Assembly: GCA_011009095.1 (NCBI GenBank)
Contig: VTPC01090709.1
Span: forward strand, 21,650 to 85,649
From: Ignelater luminosus
Lineage: Eukaryota; Arthropoda; Insecta; Coleoptera; Elateridae
Direction of reading: 5' to 3'
Length of the DNA: 64,000 nt
Part shown: positions 22,380-34,479 of the stretch, in pieces
Position numbering within the stretch: position 1 is the stretch's first letter
Layout: each line of letters starts with the position of its first letter
Position numbers and translations under genes: made by a program
The notes under the pieces: model-generated
What the model saw: only the letters and a program-made list of their open reading frames with translations
The model's database searches: none
What the model was told of the DNA's origin: nothing

Positions 22380-22945
22380 AAGGGTTGTCCTAAGAACTGA
22401 CGAAAGAGCTGAGAAGGATACTTACAGAATATCGAAAAAGAAAGGGCCACTATAAATCTATACTATTTAATAATCATATACCAAGAAAAACAAAAGTCAG
22501 ACTATACGAATCTATAGTAGAAATCTGCACAACATATGAATCAGAAATATGAACAATAAATAAACGTTTAAAAGAAAGATTGGTTGCAGTAAAAAATGGC
22601 TATTGGAGAAGATATTTTCATGTTACTTGAATCGATCGGATAAAAACAGAAAACATAAAAAATCATTTAAACATAAACCATTCTCTGACATGACAGAAAA
22701 CAATTACTTTGTTATGGACATATGAAGAGAATGCCCAAAGAACAACTTCCAAAACAAGTACGGAGATGGACACCAACGAAACGAAGAAAAAAGAGCAAGA
22801 CTCAGAAAGATGTGGTACGAAGGAATAAAGAAGAAAATAGAAAAAATAAATATGGAAGCAGATGACTGGGTAGATAGATAGGCATGGCGTTGAGGATGTA
22901 ACAGATGACCATGATAGCTGCAAAAAGAAATAATGGATGCAACCC
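22380..22945 (+). pseudogene. 3' tail of an RTE-like LINE
   Basis: After an in-frame run YRKRKGHYKSILFNNH and TKVRLYESIVE come RLKERLVAVKNGYWRRYF and a decayed RI-RTENI segment. This corresponds to the region after the RT palm in the endonuclease-RT LINEs often annotated as 'craniofacial development protein 2-like', where 'TKxRIYxTIIxP..LYGSE' is followed by 'WRRxx..S..DRIRNE'. Stops are frequent. The relic ends where the DD41D mariner begins at 22954. Confidence 0.6.
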
Positions 22946-22953
22946 AACTTATA

Positions 22954-23966
22954 CAGGGTGTTCAAAGCGACTGGAAAATTGCATAATAAAAATTAAAACC
23001 CTAATTATAGATACTTGAAAAATTCCATTTTGTCTTTTTCTTTTGCCAGTTTTTATGTTTGACGTTTGCAAAAAAAAGTTTAATTTCAGTACATTCAAAA
23101 TTAGAAAACGTACACAAATGACGAAAAAACTGACAACTTTAATTTACAGTGAATTTAAAAAAAATGCGAATTTAGCACGTCGCGTTTGTGTCGTCAGAAA
23201 GAAACCAAGATGAAGAATTGCTACCAGAGAGGAAAATGAAGTTTGGTTATAGAAGTTTAAGTCAAAGAGCAAAAAACTGGAACCACCCAAACATCGGTTA
23301 ACCGAATACTAAAAGAAAATAAGTGTCATCCATATCATGTCACCTCAGTGCAAGACCCGAAAGAAGCTAATTACCCTAAAAGACTGGAATTATGTAAGTT
23401 TATTTAAAGCAAATTAACTTTAAACAATATTTTTGTAGACTGTGTAATGTTCAGCGATGAAACAACATTTTCCAATAATGATAACGTAAATCAACATAAT
23501 TGTCATTATTATGCACAACAAAATCCTTATTGGATAAGAACTGCCCACTTTCAAACGGTCTATTCTGTAAACGTTTGGTGTGGCATTCTTGGCAATCGTA
23601 TTATTGCCCATCATTTTATTTCTAGAACTCTACATGGAAAATTGTCTTTGAAGTCTCTACGGGAAGATTTGCCAGAACTACTCGAGGACGTACCGTTAAA
23701 TATTCGCCAGGTGCTTTGGTTTCTGTTAGATGGTGCTTCATCTCATAACCACAGACATGTTCAAGATTATTTATATACCGTATTTAAAGATAAGTAGATT
23801 GGGAGAGGTTTAGCTACCCCTTGGCCTCCTAAGAACCCTGATGTGACCCCTGTAGATTACTTTTTATGATGTTTCTACAAAAATAGAGTGTAAGTGACCC
23901 TTGTAAATGTATAATGCGTTGCACTTCAAATTCTATTAGGCTTGTCATCACTGGTAAATTATCCTG
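22954..23966 (+). mobile_element. Mariner-like element of DD41D type
   Basis: The ends read CAGGGTGTTCAAAG on the left and the complement of CAGGATAATTTACC on the right. Each is bordered by TA (22952-22953, 23967-23968). The ends agree only in the first few bases, so the right boundary is less certain than the left. The enclosed transposase motifs fit this superfamily. Confidence 0.65.
23133..23875 (+). pseudogene. DD41D mariner-like transposase, decayed
   Basis: The N-terminal part is poor. Around 23290 SVNRILKENKCHPYHV is readable. The catalytic part is clear: VMFSDETTFSNNDNVNQHN (first Asp), SVNVWCGILGNRI, then WFLLDGASSHNHRHVQDY (second Asp) and NPDVTPVDYFL (third Asp). Forty-one residues separate the second and third Asp, hence DD41D. 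Two Trp codons have become stops (TAG near 23797 and TGA near 23868). A 45-bp segment, 23394-23438, starts GTAAGT and ends TTTTTGTAG; removing it joins the frame (LELY|CVMFSDE), so it may be a true small intron, unusual in mariners. Confidence 0.8.
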
Positions 23967-23968
23967 TA

Positions 23969-25785
23969 TATATTTACATATGGAAATGATAAATAATTAG
24001 ATAAGCAGTCTTGAGTTTAAGATGAAAGATTTAAAGTGGGGATATCGCCCTGCTTTTATATATGGGTTTATAGTAGGTCTTATTTACTTGAAGTTACGAA
24101 AACCTTAGGTTTTTTGTGGAAAAAGAAAGTTGTAACTTGATGCTATATTATAAAGGTTTGTCGTAAAACTAATTTTAGTAAGCATAATTTAGTATTAATA
24201 TGTTAAAATAATTAAATAGTTTGGGTTGTGTCGGCACTATATAAAAACACAAATAAATAGAATCTGAACAAGAAATACAAAAAATAACGGTCTTATAACA
24301 AGCCTTAAATACTCCAGAACACCTGAAACATTTGAATTACGAAATTTAATGTATTTGCTAATTTCCAGTAAATTGTAAATTTGTAATTTATAAACATCTT
24401 CTGAGAAGATTTTTTTGTAAAATATCATGTTAATCGTTTGTGCTTTGTTACAGAAAATTCAGTGCATAAACATGTTGTTTCACGAAGCTTTTTAATTATT
24501 TGGTTTTTTGCTATTGTCTGTTACAGACAAAATATGACAATGGTAATATTGGAGTGATACAGGTAGGGCCTCAATGAATCTACATCTTTGTGATCATAGT
24601 GGGACAATGCGCGGAGCCGAACTGCGATTTGTAGAGTAAAACGTTTTGGGTCGTGTTAAGAGTTGCTAAGTTAAAAATGTTTTATTTTAAAACTGCTTTT
24701 AGTCTGATCTTACTCGAGTTTCAATAGTTGCACAATAAGAAAGAAAAAGATAACCACGTAAAGGCTAGTAAAACCAAACTAAACCTATTTTTAAAAGAAA
24801 AGCTTTTTATTTAAACAACTCTAAATACGATCCTTTGTATTTTATTAAGAGTTCATATGTATTTATAAAAACCCTTGAGATTTTAATTCTCAGTAACAAA
24901 TTTTGTAGATAATATTTGAGTGCCTAGGCACTCTGATAGTTAACTCACTTCAGTTTTGGATGCCTAAATCATTACGTTGCCCTAATAAGTACTAGTAACT
25001 AGGGCGAGAAATAGGGAGGTAGAAGAAGCTTCAAGATGTTGAGTGTTTAGTATAAATCCTTTTATAAAAAATCTTGGTAGATGAAGAGCCGCAAGAGATA
25101 GACAATCAAAGATATTTTGAAAAAATCCAGAAAGACTGCCTTTGCAATTATTTAGCAGATTCTAGACACCAATGCAGAAGCATCAAGTTACCGTATTACA
25201 TTGTTCAGTAATTATGAGGAACGTGGGGTTTATTTCCTTTGGAGTCTTAGCTTTTCCCATTCCATTATTTATATTAGTAAAAATGATCATAGTGCTATTT
25301 GCAACCAGTGTCATAAGCAAGTAGCATCTGGAATAAAACTTACTACGTTAACTGTTTAACAATTTTAAAACTGAATATTGTCAAATCAGGAATGACTTGT
25401 CGCATTAATGAGGTTAAAAATTCTATGAGCGCAAACGCACGTTGCTATTTAGTATTAACAGAAGGGAATAGCGTATATTAATAACTTAATTATGGTGTTT
25501 CGTTGGCTATTATCTTGGATCCCCTGTCATTCATAGCCTATATCAATGATTTTCCTTCACACAAGTTCTACAACTCCACATTAAGTAAATAACCGTGTCA
25601 AATACATCAGTTAATAGAAATAAGAATTTGTGCTGGAGCTTCTTATTGTTATCGTGAAGAACAAATTATATAAGGTTGTTTTTGCAATAAGAATGGTCAA
25701 AAAAACAATTAATTCAGAAGCAGTAATTATTTTGTTATGCAGCAATTATTTTGTTATACAGCAACCATTGTTTTGTGGCAATTGG
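23969..25785. other. Intron sequence without recognised genes
   Basis: AT-rich with only short unsupported frames on both strands (for example 24237-24428 and 25630-25821). No inverted ends or tandem arrays could be recognised. Confidence 0.5.
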
Positions 25786-25789
25786 CGTC

Positions 25790-26120
25790 AGTGGAATGAG
25801 AAGTCGATCAAAAGAAGTTAGAAGTATGGAAAAAAATTAAAGAAACATCTATGGTCCGATCAAGCCTGAAAATAGAAAACAAACGAATAATTTAAGAGTT
25901 TATTTTGGAAAACCAAGAATTGTACAAATAATACAAACAAAGAGAGTGAGATGGTCAAGGTAAAACCAAAAATATTAGACGCAGATATAGTAGAAAGAAG
26001 AATAAGTGAAAGATTAAAAATAAATTTATAGAGACACGATAATGGGCAATTTAACATGCAACAGAAAACTGAATGACAAAGAGAAAGAACCGAAATGAAA
26101 TAGACAAACCTCAATAACTG
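25790..26120 (+). pseudogene. 3' tail of an RTE-like LINE
   Basis: KLEVWKKI in one frame is followed after a shift by YGPIKPENRK and KPRIVQIIQTKRVRWSR. This matches the 'FERKVLRxIYGPI ... RLRWAGHV' block near the C-terminus of RTE-like endonuclease-RT proteins. The opposite-strand frame over 25860-26132 is a shadow. The mariner at 26151 lies directly downstream. Confidence 0.6.
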
Positions 26121-26150
26121 TTTTTCAGCCAACCAAACTAAAGTAATGTA

Positions 26151-27443
26151 CGAGGGTGGTCTGAAAAGTGTCCGACCTCAACGTGAAGATGGCAGCACTC
26201 GTAAATCAAAGCTACTGAATTTCGTTGTTCATCTGTTGACAGTTACTCACCAAAGTTTCAGACATTTTGGACGCGCAGGTTTTATGTAACAGTCGTTTGA
26301 GTGAGTTGATGTGAGTTTTTTTGTGAAAATGGACAAAATCGAGTATCGAGCTGTCATTAAATATTTGTTTTTGAAAGGCAATACGCCTTCGCAAATAAAA
26401 GATGAGTTGGATTCTGTGTATGGGGACTCTGCACCATCATTTACCACAGTGAAATTTTGGGCTGCTGAATTTAAACGTGGCCGTAAGAGCTTGGAAGACG
26501 ATGAACGTTCGGGACGTCCAAAAACTGCAACTACCGACGAAAACATCGCCAAAGTTCACCAAATGGTGCTAGACGACCGCCGAATTAAAGTGAGAGAGAT
26601 AGCAGAGGTTATGAACATGTCAAAAGAACGTGTTTGTCACATATTAAATCAACATTTAGGCATGAGAAAGCTGTCCGCGCGTTGGGTGCCGCGTTTGCTC
26701 ACGTTAGACCAAAAACGTGTTCGAATGAATATTTCCAACGCTCTTTTGGCGCAGTTTAGGCGAAATAAATCCGAGTTTTGGCGCCGATTAATTACTGTAG
26801 ATGAAACTTGGATACGCCATTATACGCCCGAAACAAAAATACAGTCCAAACAGTGGACTGCAAAGGGGGAACCGGCTCCAAAAAAAGCAAAAACTGTTTT
26901 TTCGGCTGGGAAAGTGATGACGACTGTTTTTTTGGATAATCGTGGAGTTATTTTAATCGATTATCTTCAAAAAGGAAAAACCATTACAGGAGCATACTAT
27001 GCATCATTACTTGACAAGCTGAAGGCAGAACTTGCGAAAACACGGCCACATTTGCAGAAAAAGAAAATCCTGTTTCACCAAGACAACGCACCGTCTCACA
27101 CCTCAGCGGTTGCCATGGCGAAAATCCACGAATTACGGTTTGAACTGCTTGACCATCCGCCTTACTCACCAGATCTAGCCCCAAGGGACTTCTGTTTGTT
27201 CCCTCATCTAAAAATTGCGCTCGGAGGACAAAGATTTTCGTCAAATGAAGAGGCAATCACCTTCGTGAACAATTATTTTGCAGAGAAAAATGCCGAGTAC
27301 TATTTGAACGGGTTACAGAGATGGGAGCATCGCTGGGAGAAGTGTGTAGAGTTATAAGGAGACTATGTTAAAAAATAAAAAAAAAATTTCAGAAAAAATG
27401 TCTTGTATCTTTGTTAGGTCGGAAACTTTTCAGACCACCCTCG
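26151..27443 (+). mobile_element. Full-length mariner element, second type
   Basis: The ends CGAGGGTGGTCTGAAAAGTG (26151) and complement of CGAGGGTGGTCTGAAAAGTT (ending 27443) are bordered by TA (26149-26150, 27444-27445). The element is 1293 bp long. It shares only the CGAGGGYGGT tip with the mariner at 18997, and the proteins differ widely, so they are separate lineages. Confidence 0.95.
26329..27357 (+). CDS. Mariner transposase, near-intact with an early stop at the C-terminus
   Basis: The chosen start at 26329 gives MDKIEYRAVIKYLFLKGN; an in-frame Met at 26311 adds six residues. The 342-residue product has the HTH pair, the linker WVPRLLT, and the full DD34D triad: TVDETWIRHY, FHQDNAPSHTS and YSPDLAPRDFCLF. 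The frame stops at TAA (27355-27357), but the following codons still read GDYVKK and then a stop at 27376. The homologous mariner at 20111-19062 ends KGDYVEK. So one base change (probably AAA or GAA to TAA) removed the last seven residues. Whether the truncated protein works is unknown. Confidence 0.92.
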   Translation: MDKIEYRAVIKYLFLKGNTPSQIKDELDSVYGDSAPSFTTVKFWAAEFKRGRKSLEDDERSGRPKTATTDENIAKVHQMVLDDRRIKVREIAEVMNMSKERVCHILNQHLGMRKLSARWVPRLLTLDQKRVRMNISNALLAQFRRNKSEFWRRLITVDETWIRHYTPETKIQSKQWTAKGEPAPKKAKTVFSAGKVMTTVFLDNRGVILIDYLQKGKTITGAYYASLLDKLKAELAKTRPHLQKKKILFHQDNAPSHTSAVAMAKIHELRFELLDHPPYSPDLAPRDFCLFPHLKIALGGQRFSSNEEAITFVNNYFAEKNAEYYLNGLQRWEHRWEKCVEL

Positions 27444-27445
27444 TA

Positions 27446-28835
27446 TAGAGTTTTTTATAGCCTGAAGAAAGTCGAATTCTTTTTAGCTATGAGGATTTTT
27501 TTCAACGGTTGCAACTGCTGGGAAATATAGACTGTAATGATGTGCTAATTTTAATTTAAAACGCTATAATTTATCGCGAGTGAATAGATTCCTTGGTCTG
27601 CAGGGTTGTGTTTAGAACACAAACCGTTATAAGGCTATATAAATCGGACTTGTTGTTATATCAACAATCTAAAGTAGAGAAAGTTTTAATTTATTAAGAT
27701 AAAAGTTAAAACAGGATATAACTAGTGTCGTATTTTCTTCAACAATGTTTGTTCAAGTTTATCTGTCTATTATATAACTTATTATCTTCTAGGTTAACAA
27801 ACACCAATAAAAGAAAAGATGAGCTTAATGAATATTATCAATTGATCTAGGAAATCTTACAGAGTAGCGTTTAGCTTGGCCACGAAAGTGTTTATGTTAA
27901 AATAAAATTATCTCATTGACCATTAGGAGCTAGAATATTCTGAATAGTTTATAAAAAATCGGTTAGATATAACTTGAAGACAAAACAATGCAATTGAGAA
28001 TATTATAAACAATTCAACAAGTTAGAAAAATTTAGAAAACTACTAATTTAAAAAGGGCAAATTTCAGCATAAATCAGTATCAGAAGCTTAATTACATTAT
28101 TTAATCAATTATGAGGAAGGACGAGAAGTACTCCGATTACCATATTATCCCTTGTAGATTAACTAGAGAGCTCAGGAAATATTTGATTGTTTGAGGTAAG
28201 TGATACACCACCTACCATATAATTGTAACTAAATACTTTATCAGCAAACAATTGATTACCTCGTATCCACTTTCTAAATGTACAGCTATCAATTTTCTGT
28301 AAAATCTGATTACACCAGACATTAATAGTAATAATTAAATTAAAGGTAATTATTAAAGTGCAAGTTGTCGGCACTAATTATACGAGTTTAGCGAAAAGCT
28401 TTATAATTACTCAAATGTAGTAAGAGAAGTGAGATAATCATCGCAGCTGTAATTTATAATTTATGAATAATGAATATTAAAGCTGCAATACCTATAATTA
28501 ACTAGAAAATTTTAATTTAAAAATGTCTCTGTAAAATATCCCGTGTCTAGATTGCTTTTAATATTTTTAATAAAAATTTAACAGAAGCATTTTGAGCTTA
28601 AGTTTATCTATTTCTAAAAGAATCAAGGACGTTTAGGAATTTTCATAAATGCTTTATTAAGAAACTTTTTTTATTAAATCCATAGAAACGCAAATGGGAA
28701 AGGTCGTGAAAATCAAGGTGTTTGCAAAATAATAACGATGTTCTGAATTCATTATTGATTGTTACAAAATGGTGTTCCCCTTAATCGTAATGAGAAAGCA
28801 ATAGAACATTGTACCGATAGAGCAGCAAATTTGTG
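27446..28835. other. Intron sequence without recognised genes
   Basis: AT-rich, with no supported reading frame, element ends or tandem repeats recognised by eye. Confidence 0.5.
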
Positions 28836-28839
28836 CGGC

Positions 28840-29240
28840 TATTGTTGTGCAAATGAAGGCTTTTATTGGAGTTTCGAAAGGGCTGCGTGTCGGTTCGTCA
28901 TAGCCCTAAGATAATTTATTTCCATGGGCCATGAATCACGCGGGCGTATCGAACTGGTGACCGCTTGATTAACATGTTGAGTTTATCATGGAATTCTTAT
29001 CTATCTCGGGAGCCGATGAGCGATTGAGTTATAGTTATTACTTCATAACACGATTACGGAAAACTACACCCCCAGAAGTAAGTCGTAAAACTGTCGAAAT
29101 TAAGAAAACGCGTGCGAGTGTCTGCCGGCAGGCCATCCAGTTAGAAATTGTCTCGAATTTCGTTTTTCTTCAATTATAGTGATAACGCTTCCAGAATATT
29201 ACTATCGGGAAAACGCTTTTTGGCCCTAATTCTGCGAGGA
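28840..29240. promoter_or_regulatory. Candidate conserved non-coding segment in the CARP intron
   Basis: The segment is compositionally balanced and of high complexity compared with the AT-rich surroundings. It lacks coding frames with known motifs and lacks element ends. This is the kind of sequence expected of an intronic enhancer, but conservation cannot be checked here, so the call is a guess. Confidence 0.2.
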
Positions 29241-31205
29241 TTCATAAAAAGTGGCAATTAAATAAAAACCACGTTCTGCAATTTCACAAAAGACCACAGC
29301 AAGACTCCTTGAAAATTTACATTTCAGATTTATTATTTAATATTTATGCTGTGAGATTTGTTATTTATGCAAGGAAACGTATTCGTGTTATATACCTGCA
29401 GTACAATTATGTTTGTTTACATTAAAGTGCCATATTTTAGAATTAAAATTTGTTTATTACTGCCAGCCGTGCGGAACGCACGCTCTACTACTTGCCATAA
29501 AACGGTTACAGTAAAATTAAATATCGAACATTTCCGCTCAATTTAGATGGAAACGAACATTTAATTAGATTTCGCCAGACTATGATACTTTTATATACAA
29601 CGTACCAAAATAATAAATGACTCCTTTCTGAACTAGTTTACGATTTACTAGGACAAATATAGTAGGAAAGGATTTTATTAGTGGAATTAATTTTATTGTC
29701 TAAACTGAAATTTCAACCATAAAAACTGTAATAAAACATAATGACCTAGTTTTTATTTTATTGGATATCAGAATGTTTTTAAAGGCATGATTCTCTGTTA
29801 TTGATTACATTGGTTGCAGTAGTTATTGCATGTGCATTTCAAAGATATAGGACTCGCAAGTTTTATTGTTTAATAAAGCTCTCATGTCAAAGATAACACC
29901 TTTTTGAAATGTTTTAGTTTTATTTACATAGCAACAAAAGTAATTCAACGAGTCAAGTCAGAACAGAACGTTTTTATCTTCTCTTTTAAATCAACCGTAA
30001 CCGTAAAGAGTCCATTATTCATTAACAAAAGAATTTTCTTCGACTGTTTCCTCTTGTCTATAGGCATGGCTTCCAAGAGAATCCCTGCTTTCTGCTTTTA
30101 ACATCCACTACCATTATTTCTAGGTCTCCCTTATATCTGTTACGTGATTGTCGCTACATTATTTAATCTGTAATGTATTTCTAGTTTGATTCTGTTCTTA
30201 TCATTTGTGTACCTCAATGACAAAGCTATTAAATTCATTAAGAACACTTTTCTCTTATAATTTCCTATTTCCCAAATTATTATAATTATTCAAATTGAAA
30301 AAAGGAAATTAGTGTAAATGGCTTTACAAACAGCTCGCAATACTATGATATGGAAAATGTAACCAATAAGTGTTTTTCTGTATATCTTTACGGCAGCTAA
30401 TCACATAATACCGAACTTCTTAGACAGAAATGTATCGAACCGATATGATGTCAGCAACATGAAGATATCAATCATTCAAGAACGTCCTGACAGTTTCGTG
30501 CATAACTATTTAGACACTGGTTGGTTCATTCTGCAGGCACCCGGCTTAACATGCTCTCTGCTTTACGACCCGACGGACATCCGCAGAAAAGAATGAACAA
30601 TTGGGTTTCCGGGATGCTCTGTTGGTAAAAACATTTGTAATCGCCAGCTTATGCGATAGCAGCAATTAACAACCATCAACCCCTACAAGAACATCAATAG
30701 TAGGCATTCATCACAATATTGACATGATTTGTAAGTAACTTCCAACAACCGTTGCAGTCTCCATTACCAGCACATCTAACATTATAGTCGGCTTCATTCT
30801 GACATCACCACAACCATCGAATGGTTCTCAAGATATACTTTATGCACCTATGCCGGTGTCTTACATCATATACCATACAACGCTGGCAACAACATCGACT
30901 GCACACTTACTGCCACCCTGCTGCAAATACATGTACCAGAAGAAAATCGTCAATTCTCAACCATGCTGTGACGCCATTTGTGACGTCTTTCCGATAGTTC
31001 ACTTCACTAAGCTAAAGAACAGCGAAGTCGGAGACAGGAAAACAATATTAAAAGCAGCAGCAGTAGTAGGGCTAGTCACCAGAAAAATACAGAAATTGAT
31101 TTTTTCTTGAATGAAGCACTTCATAGATCTATTGAAACGTAATATAACAAAATTTTAAAAGTAGCAGCTATACCATGGAACTTCTAACAGCCTCAACTAT
31201 AATTT
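29241..31205. other. Intron sequence without recognised genes
   Basis: Includes a more complex part at 30400-31130 that may be an old element but shows no motif. Open frames (for example 30850-31110) have no recognisable domain. Confidence 0.45.
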
Positions 31206-31209
31206 CCAT

Positions 31210-31990
31210 GATTGATTGATTATGCCACTACACTCCCAGTGGAGTTTCGCCGCTTCTTTGCTGAAGCCTTTAGAATTCGCATTTTGGAGTGGATTAGTCC
31301 CCGTTTTCTTGTTGCATAGTGTAGGGGTTTTATGCTTTTATAAATCTTTTTGTAATTTCTTTCCATTTCTTTCTATCTCTTGTTTTTTCACTCAATTCAG
31401 TTACTCCCACGTTGTTTATATCTTCTTCAACTTCTTGTAACCATCTGTTCTTTGGTCTCCCTCTTCATCTTTTATTTGCTGGTACCCATTATTCCATTAT
31501 TGTTTTGATCTCGTTTTCAGTCCTTGATCTCCAAACATGTCCAAACCATTTAATTCTCAACATTCTAATTCGTTTTACAATACTTTCACCATCTAAGTCC
31601 TTCTTTATTTCGTGGTTCATCCTCCTTCTAATTTTATTACCTCTTGTTTTTATCGGACCTAATATTGTTCTCATTACTTTTCTTTCAAAAACGTTAAAAT
31701 TATGTTGTTCTTTATTTGTTACTACCATTGTCTCCGCTGCATAGGTTATTATGGGCTGTATTGGTTATTGTGATTTCCAAATATTTGAATTTAGTAACTT
31801 CCTCGAAATAATGTGTGCCTACTTTTATTCTTCCTGCTCTTGGTTTTCCTCCACCTTCATTATTTTGGTTTTTTCTGCATTCATTTCTAGATCTAGCTTT
31901 TTTCTTCTCTCTCTAATTCTGCTATCATATTCTCCATTAAGTTTCTTAGTTTTGTTATTATAATTTCCATGATAATAAGAGAAATTATGT
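31210..31990 (-). pseudogene. RTE-like LINE, C-terminal RT and tail
   Basis: Read leftward: LDLEMNAEKTKIMKVE near 31910 (the segment after the RT catalytic loop), then in other frames EVTKFKYLE. The open frame 31728-31489 gives KEQHNFNVFERKVMRTILG and RIRMLRIKWFGHVWRS. The tail near 31390 gives SEKTRDRKKWKEI. This is the conserved order at the end of RTE-like endonuclease-RT proteins. The catalytic YADD is not included; the copy is 5'-truncated. Confidence 0.75.
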
Positions 31991-33265
31991 GTAAATGCTG
32001 AATTTGCCGTCCAAAACTGACAGAAATATCATTACAGACATACCTATAGTATATTCTCAGAAACTCCTTTATGGTTAATAAAAGAATCCACCTTCGTTGC
32101 TGTAATTCTGAATCAAACAATCAATAACTGTTTATATTGCTGACGAAAATGTTCAAATGTAACGGATTTTCAAACCGCAAAAGAGTTGATTTCCAATAAG
32201 TAGAGTATAGGTAGACCGATCGTCCTGTTCAAAAACTCCAAAATATCAAAAGTTCTTACGATGTGTCTTGTATATCTAGAAATCGCATTTTTAGATTCTA
32301 TGAATAAAGGCAAAATGACTCAAAATTAATCACCAATAAATAATTGAGCAGATCACAGATCTTGTAGTAACCAAAGGAGTTGGCCGTTATCGGGATACAG
32401 CCATATAACCTTTTTTTGTGGGTAACAGTTCAAGCTATCTCATGAAAGAAAGAGATGTTACAAAAGAAAGTGTTAATGGCTAGGATGGTCGAATGAAGAC
32501 TGTCTATGCACGGCTGATACATTAAGCCATTAAGTACCATTGAAGACAAAAAGAATCCCGTCTTGAAGAAACATTTCGTTCCGACGAAAAGATACCGCTC
32601 CCAGATTGCAAAGGTGGGAGTGAAAAAGCAGAAGAGAACTGAACTGTACCGGTACCTGTTTAGAAGACTTCGTCATAACACGTATTCGAATCTCGTAGCT
32701 ATCTATATTAAATATTGATATTGATTCTGTCAAATTTACTAATTTTGAAACGCAATTTGCTCATCCTTCACGGTTATCAAGGAAAACATTTTTACAGTTA
32801 TACGTATTTTGACTATTTTGCCGTGACCTCTAGCAACATCCAGAAAGATGAAAGACTCATTTCACTTGATTTTAGACTTATTATTATGTGGAACTAAAGC
32901 CATTTATTTCATTCAAATATCTTTTGAAAATCCAGTTATTGCTACTGACAGACATCTATGAATCAAAAGTTAATCAGATTGAACTGATGATTCCCAGAGA
33001 CATTGGTCCTACTCTCGTTCTGTCAATGCTGCGTCTACACCCCACAGCCATAAAAGATTTTTGCTGTTTCTGCCTGTATCGCGTGAATGGTTGCTGAAAA
33101 TTATAGGTCAGACAAACGTACTCAGATATGCTGAAAATTCTATGTAGGTACTAGTTTCTGAGATACAGTGATTAGAAATTTTGACAAAGCAAACATCAAA
33201 CTTTGTTATCTAGCAGTGATAGATCGAAACCTCTTCAATGATACAGGCACCGACGATTGTGTCTC
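31991..33265. other. Intron sequence without recognised genes
   Basis: Short frames at 32530-32733 and 32888-33097 carry no known motif. Nothing else recognised. Confidence 0.45.
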
Positions 33266-33269
33266 TTTT

Positions 33270-33645
33270 TTATCGAATTTTGTTTGTTTCTCGGAAACTG
33301 AAGAATACATCGTCATGGAACTTTGATTGTTACACATATACCTTTCTTTTGACAGTTAGTTGCAATTGTGCGGATGTAAGACTTTCTATATCATAAACTG
33401 CGTGGCCTACAGTATCAACAGGGTGCCAGCCATCATTGTTCATTTTTGGTGCATTTTGAAAGTATATTGGTGCTCTACGTGGTGCTACTAAAAAAGGTAA
33501 AAGGTCTCCTTATATATCGGTAGAGCAATCAATCGTCTACAAAAACGTTTCTACTACTGCATTTTGTAAAATGTCATCCTGCGTACTAAAGAACTGATCA
33601 CACAAGCATAGGGCCGATAAACTTAGCGACTGTAAAATTTCCGTA
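33270..33645 (-). pseudogene. Unidentified decayed coding stretch
   Basis: Reading leftward from about 33655 one frame stays open apart from a TAG near 33535 and a TAA near 33512. It gives IMFTEILQSLSLSALCLCDQ, then, past the stops, FLVAPRRAPIYFQNAPKMN and DGWHPVDTVGHAVYDIESL. The composition looks like real protein (hydrophobic segment, then Pro/Trp-rich and Asp/Glu segments) and not like chance frames in AT-rich DNA. I cannot place it in any family. It has no start, no visible catalytic motif and no element ends nearby. Confidence 0.4.
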
Positions 33646-33659
33646 AACATGATTAATGC

Positions 33660-34475
33660 CACGTTGATTTATTGCTATGTTCACAGAAAAACACTTGAAA
33701 TAAAAAAACGTATAATGTTCTTTCAAACTGTGTTGGTATTTCCATCACTATTTACAAATTCTTCTAAAAGAACAAACGCATTTTAAGCTGAAACAGATTT
33801 TAACACTAGACGGTGTCTAACATAAGGTGAATTTATAAAAAATTTATAAAATTTTGAAAGATAACCAGTTGGGACTTTTTATCAGATTTTCCAGAAATTT
33901 GATTCCAATTTTCTACTGCAAGTGGTTCCTTCTATACTTTCACAACCTCAAGTTTTGTTTTACTATTTTGTGGAACAAGTTATATCACATGGAACACCGC
34001 ACAAAAAGGTTAGTAGATTAAAAATCTGATATGTGCACAAAAACATGAAGTTTAGAAAAATTCAGAGCAGAATTCAAACTGGTGTCCTTATGAAAACTTA
34101 TCGTTATTCTCTATGTTATTCTCTATGATTATTTTTCTAATAAATATAGTGATTAGTTAGTGTATAAGTTTAGCTTGCAGCTGCATGCAATGGAACTAAC
34201 TGAAGCTTCACAAAAAGGCACAAAACTGTGTACTTTAACAACAAGTGCTTTAGCAGGATGATCGCGTTTGGTTTATATCAATATAATACCCAGGTACAGA
34301 ACAGATATTCTGAACTAACCCAAATGTCAATAAAAAATACTTTATTCGGCTACGTTGAGAAGACGCCGATACTTCATTACATCATTTCTGATATTTTCTT
34401 TAAGAGATATTAACAAAAAAGAGATACAGTTCAAGTAGCCCACGATTTACAATTACAAGTGGCAAAAAGTATTTT
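33660..34475. other. Intron sequence without recognised genes
   Basis: AT-rich, short random frames only (for example 34228-34413). The right part may include the 3' untranslated end of the Jockey-like LINE. Confidence 0.45.
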
Positions 34476-34479
34476 ATTA

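Noticed and set aside
22663-22965. Hydrophobic 100-residue minus-strand frame resembling membrane segments
   Set aside because: Complement of the A-rich LINE tail on the plus strand.
25860-26132. Hydrophobic 90-residue minus-strand frame
   Set aside because: It is the complement of a Lys-rich LINE tail; hydrophobicity is a by-product of AT-rich antisense.
31216-31963. Three plus-strand hydrophobic frames
   Set aside because: They are antisense to the RTE-like LINE on the minus strand.
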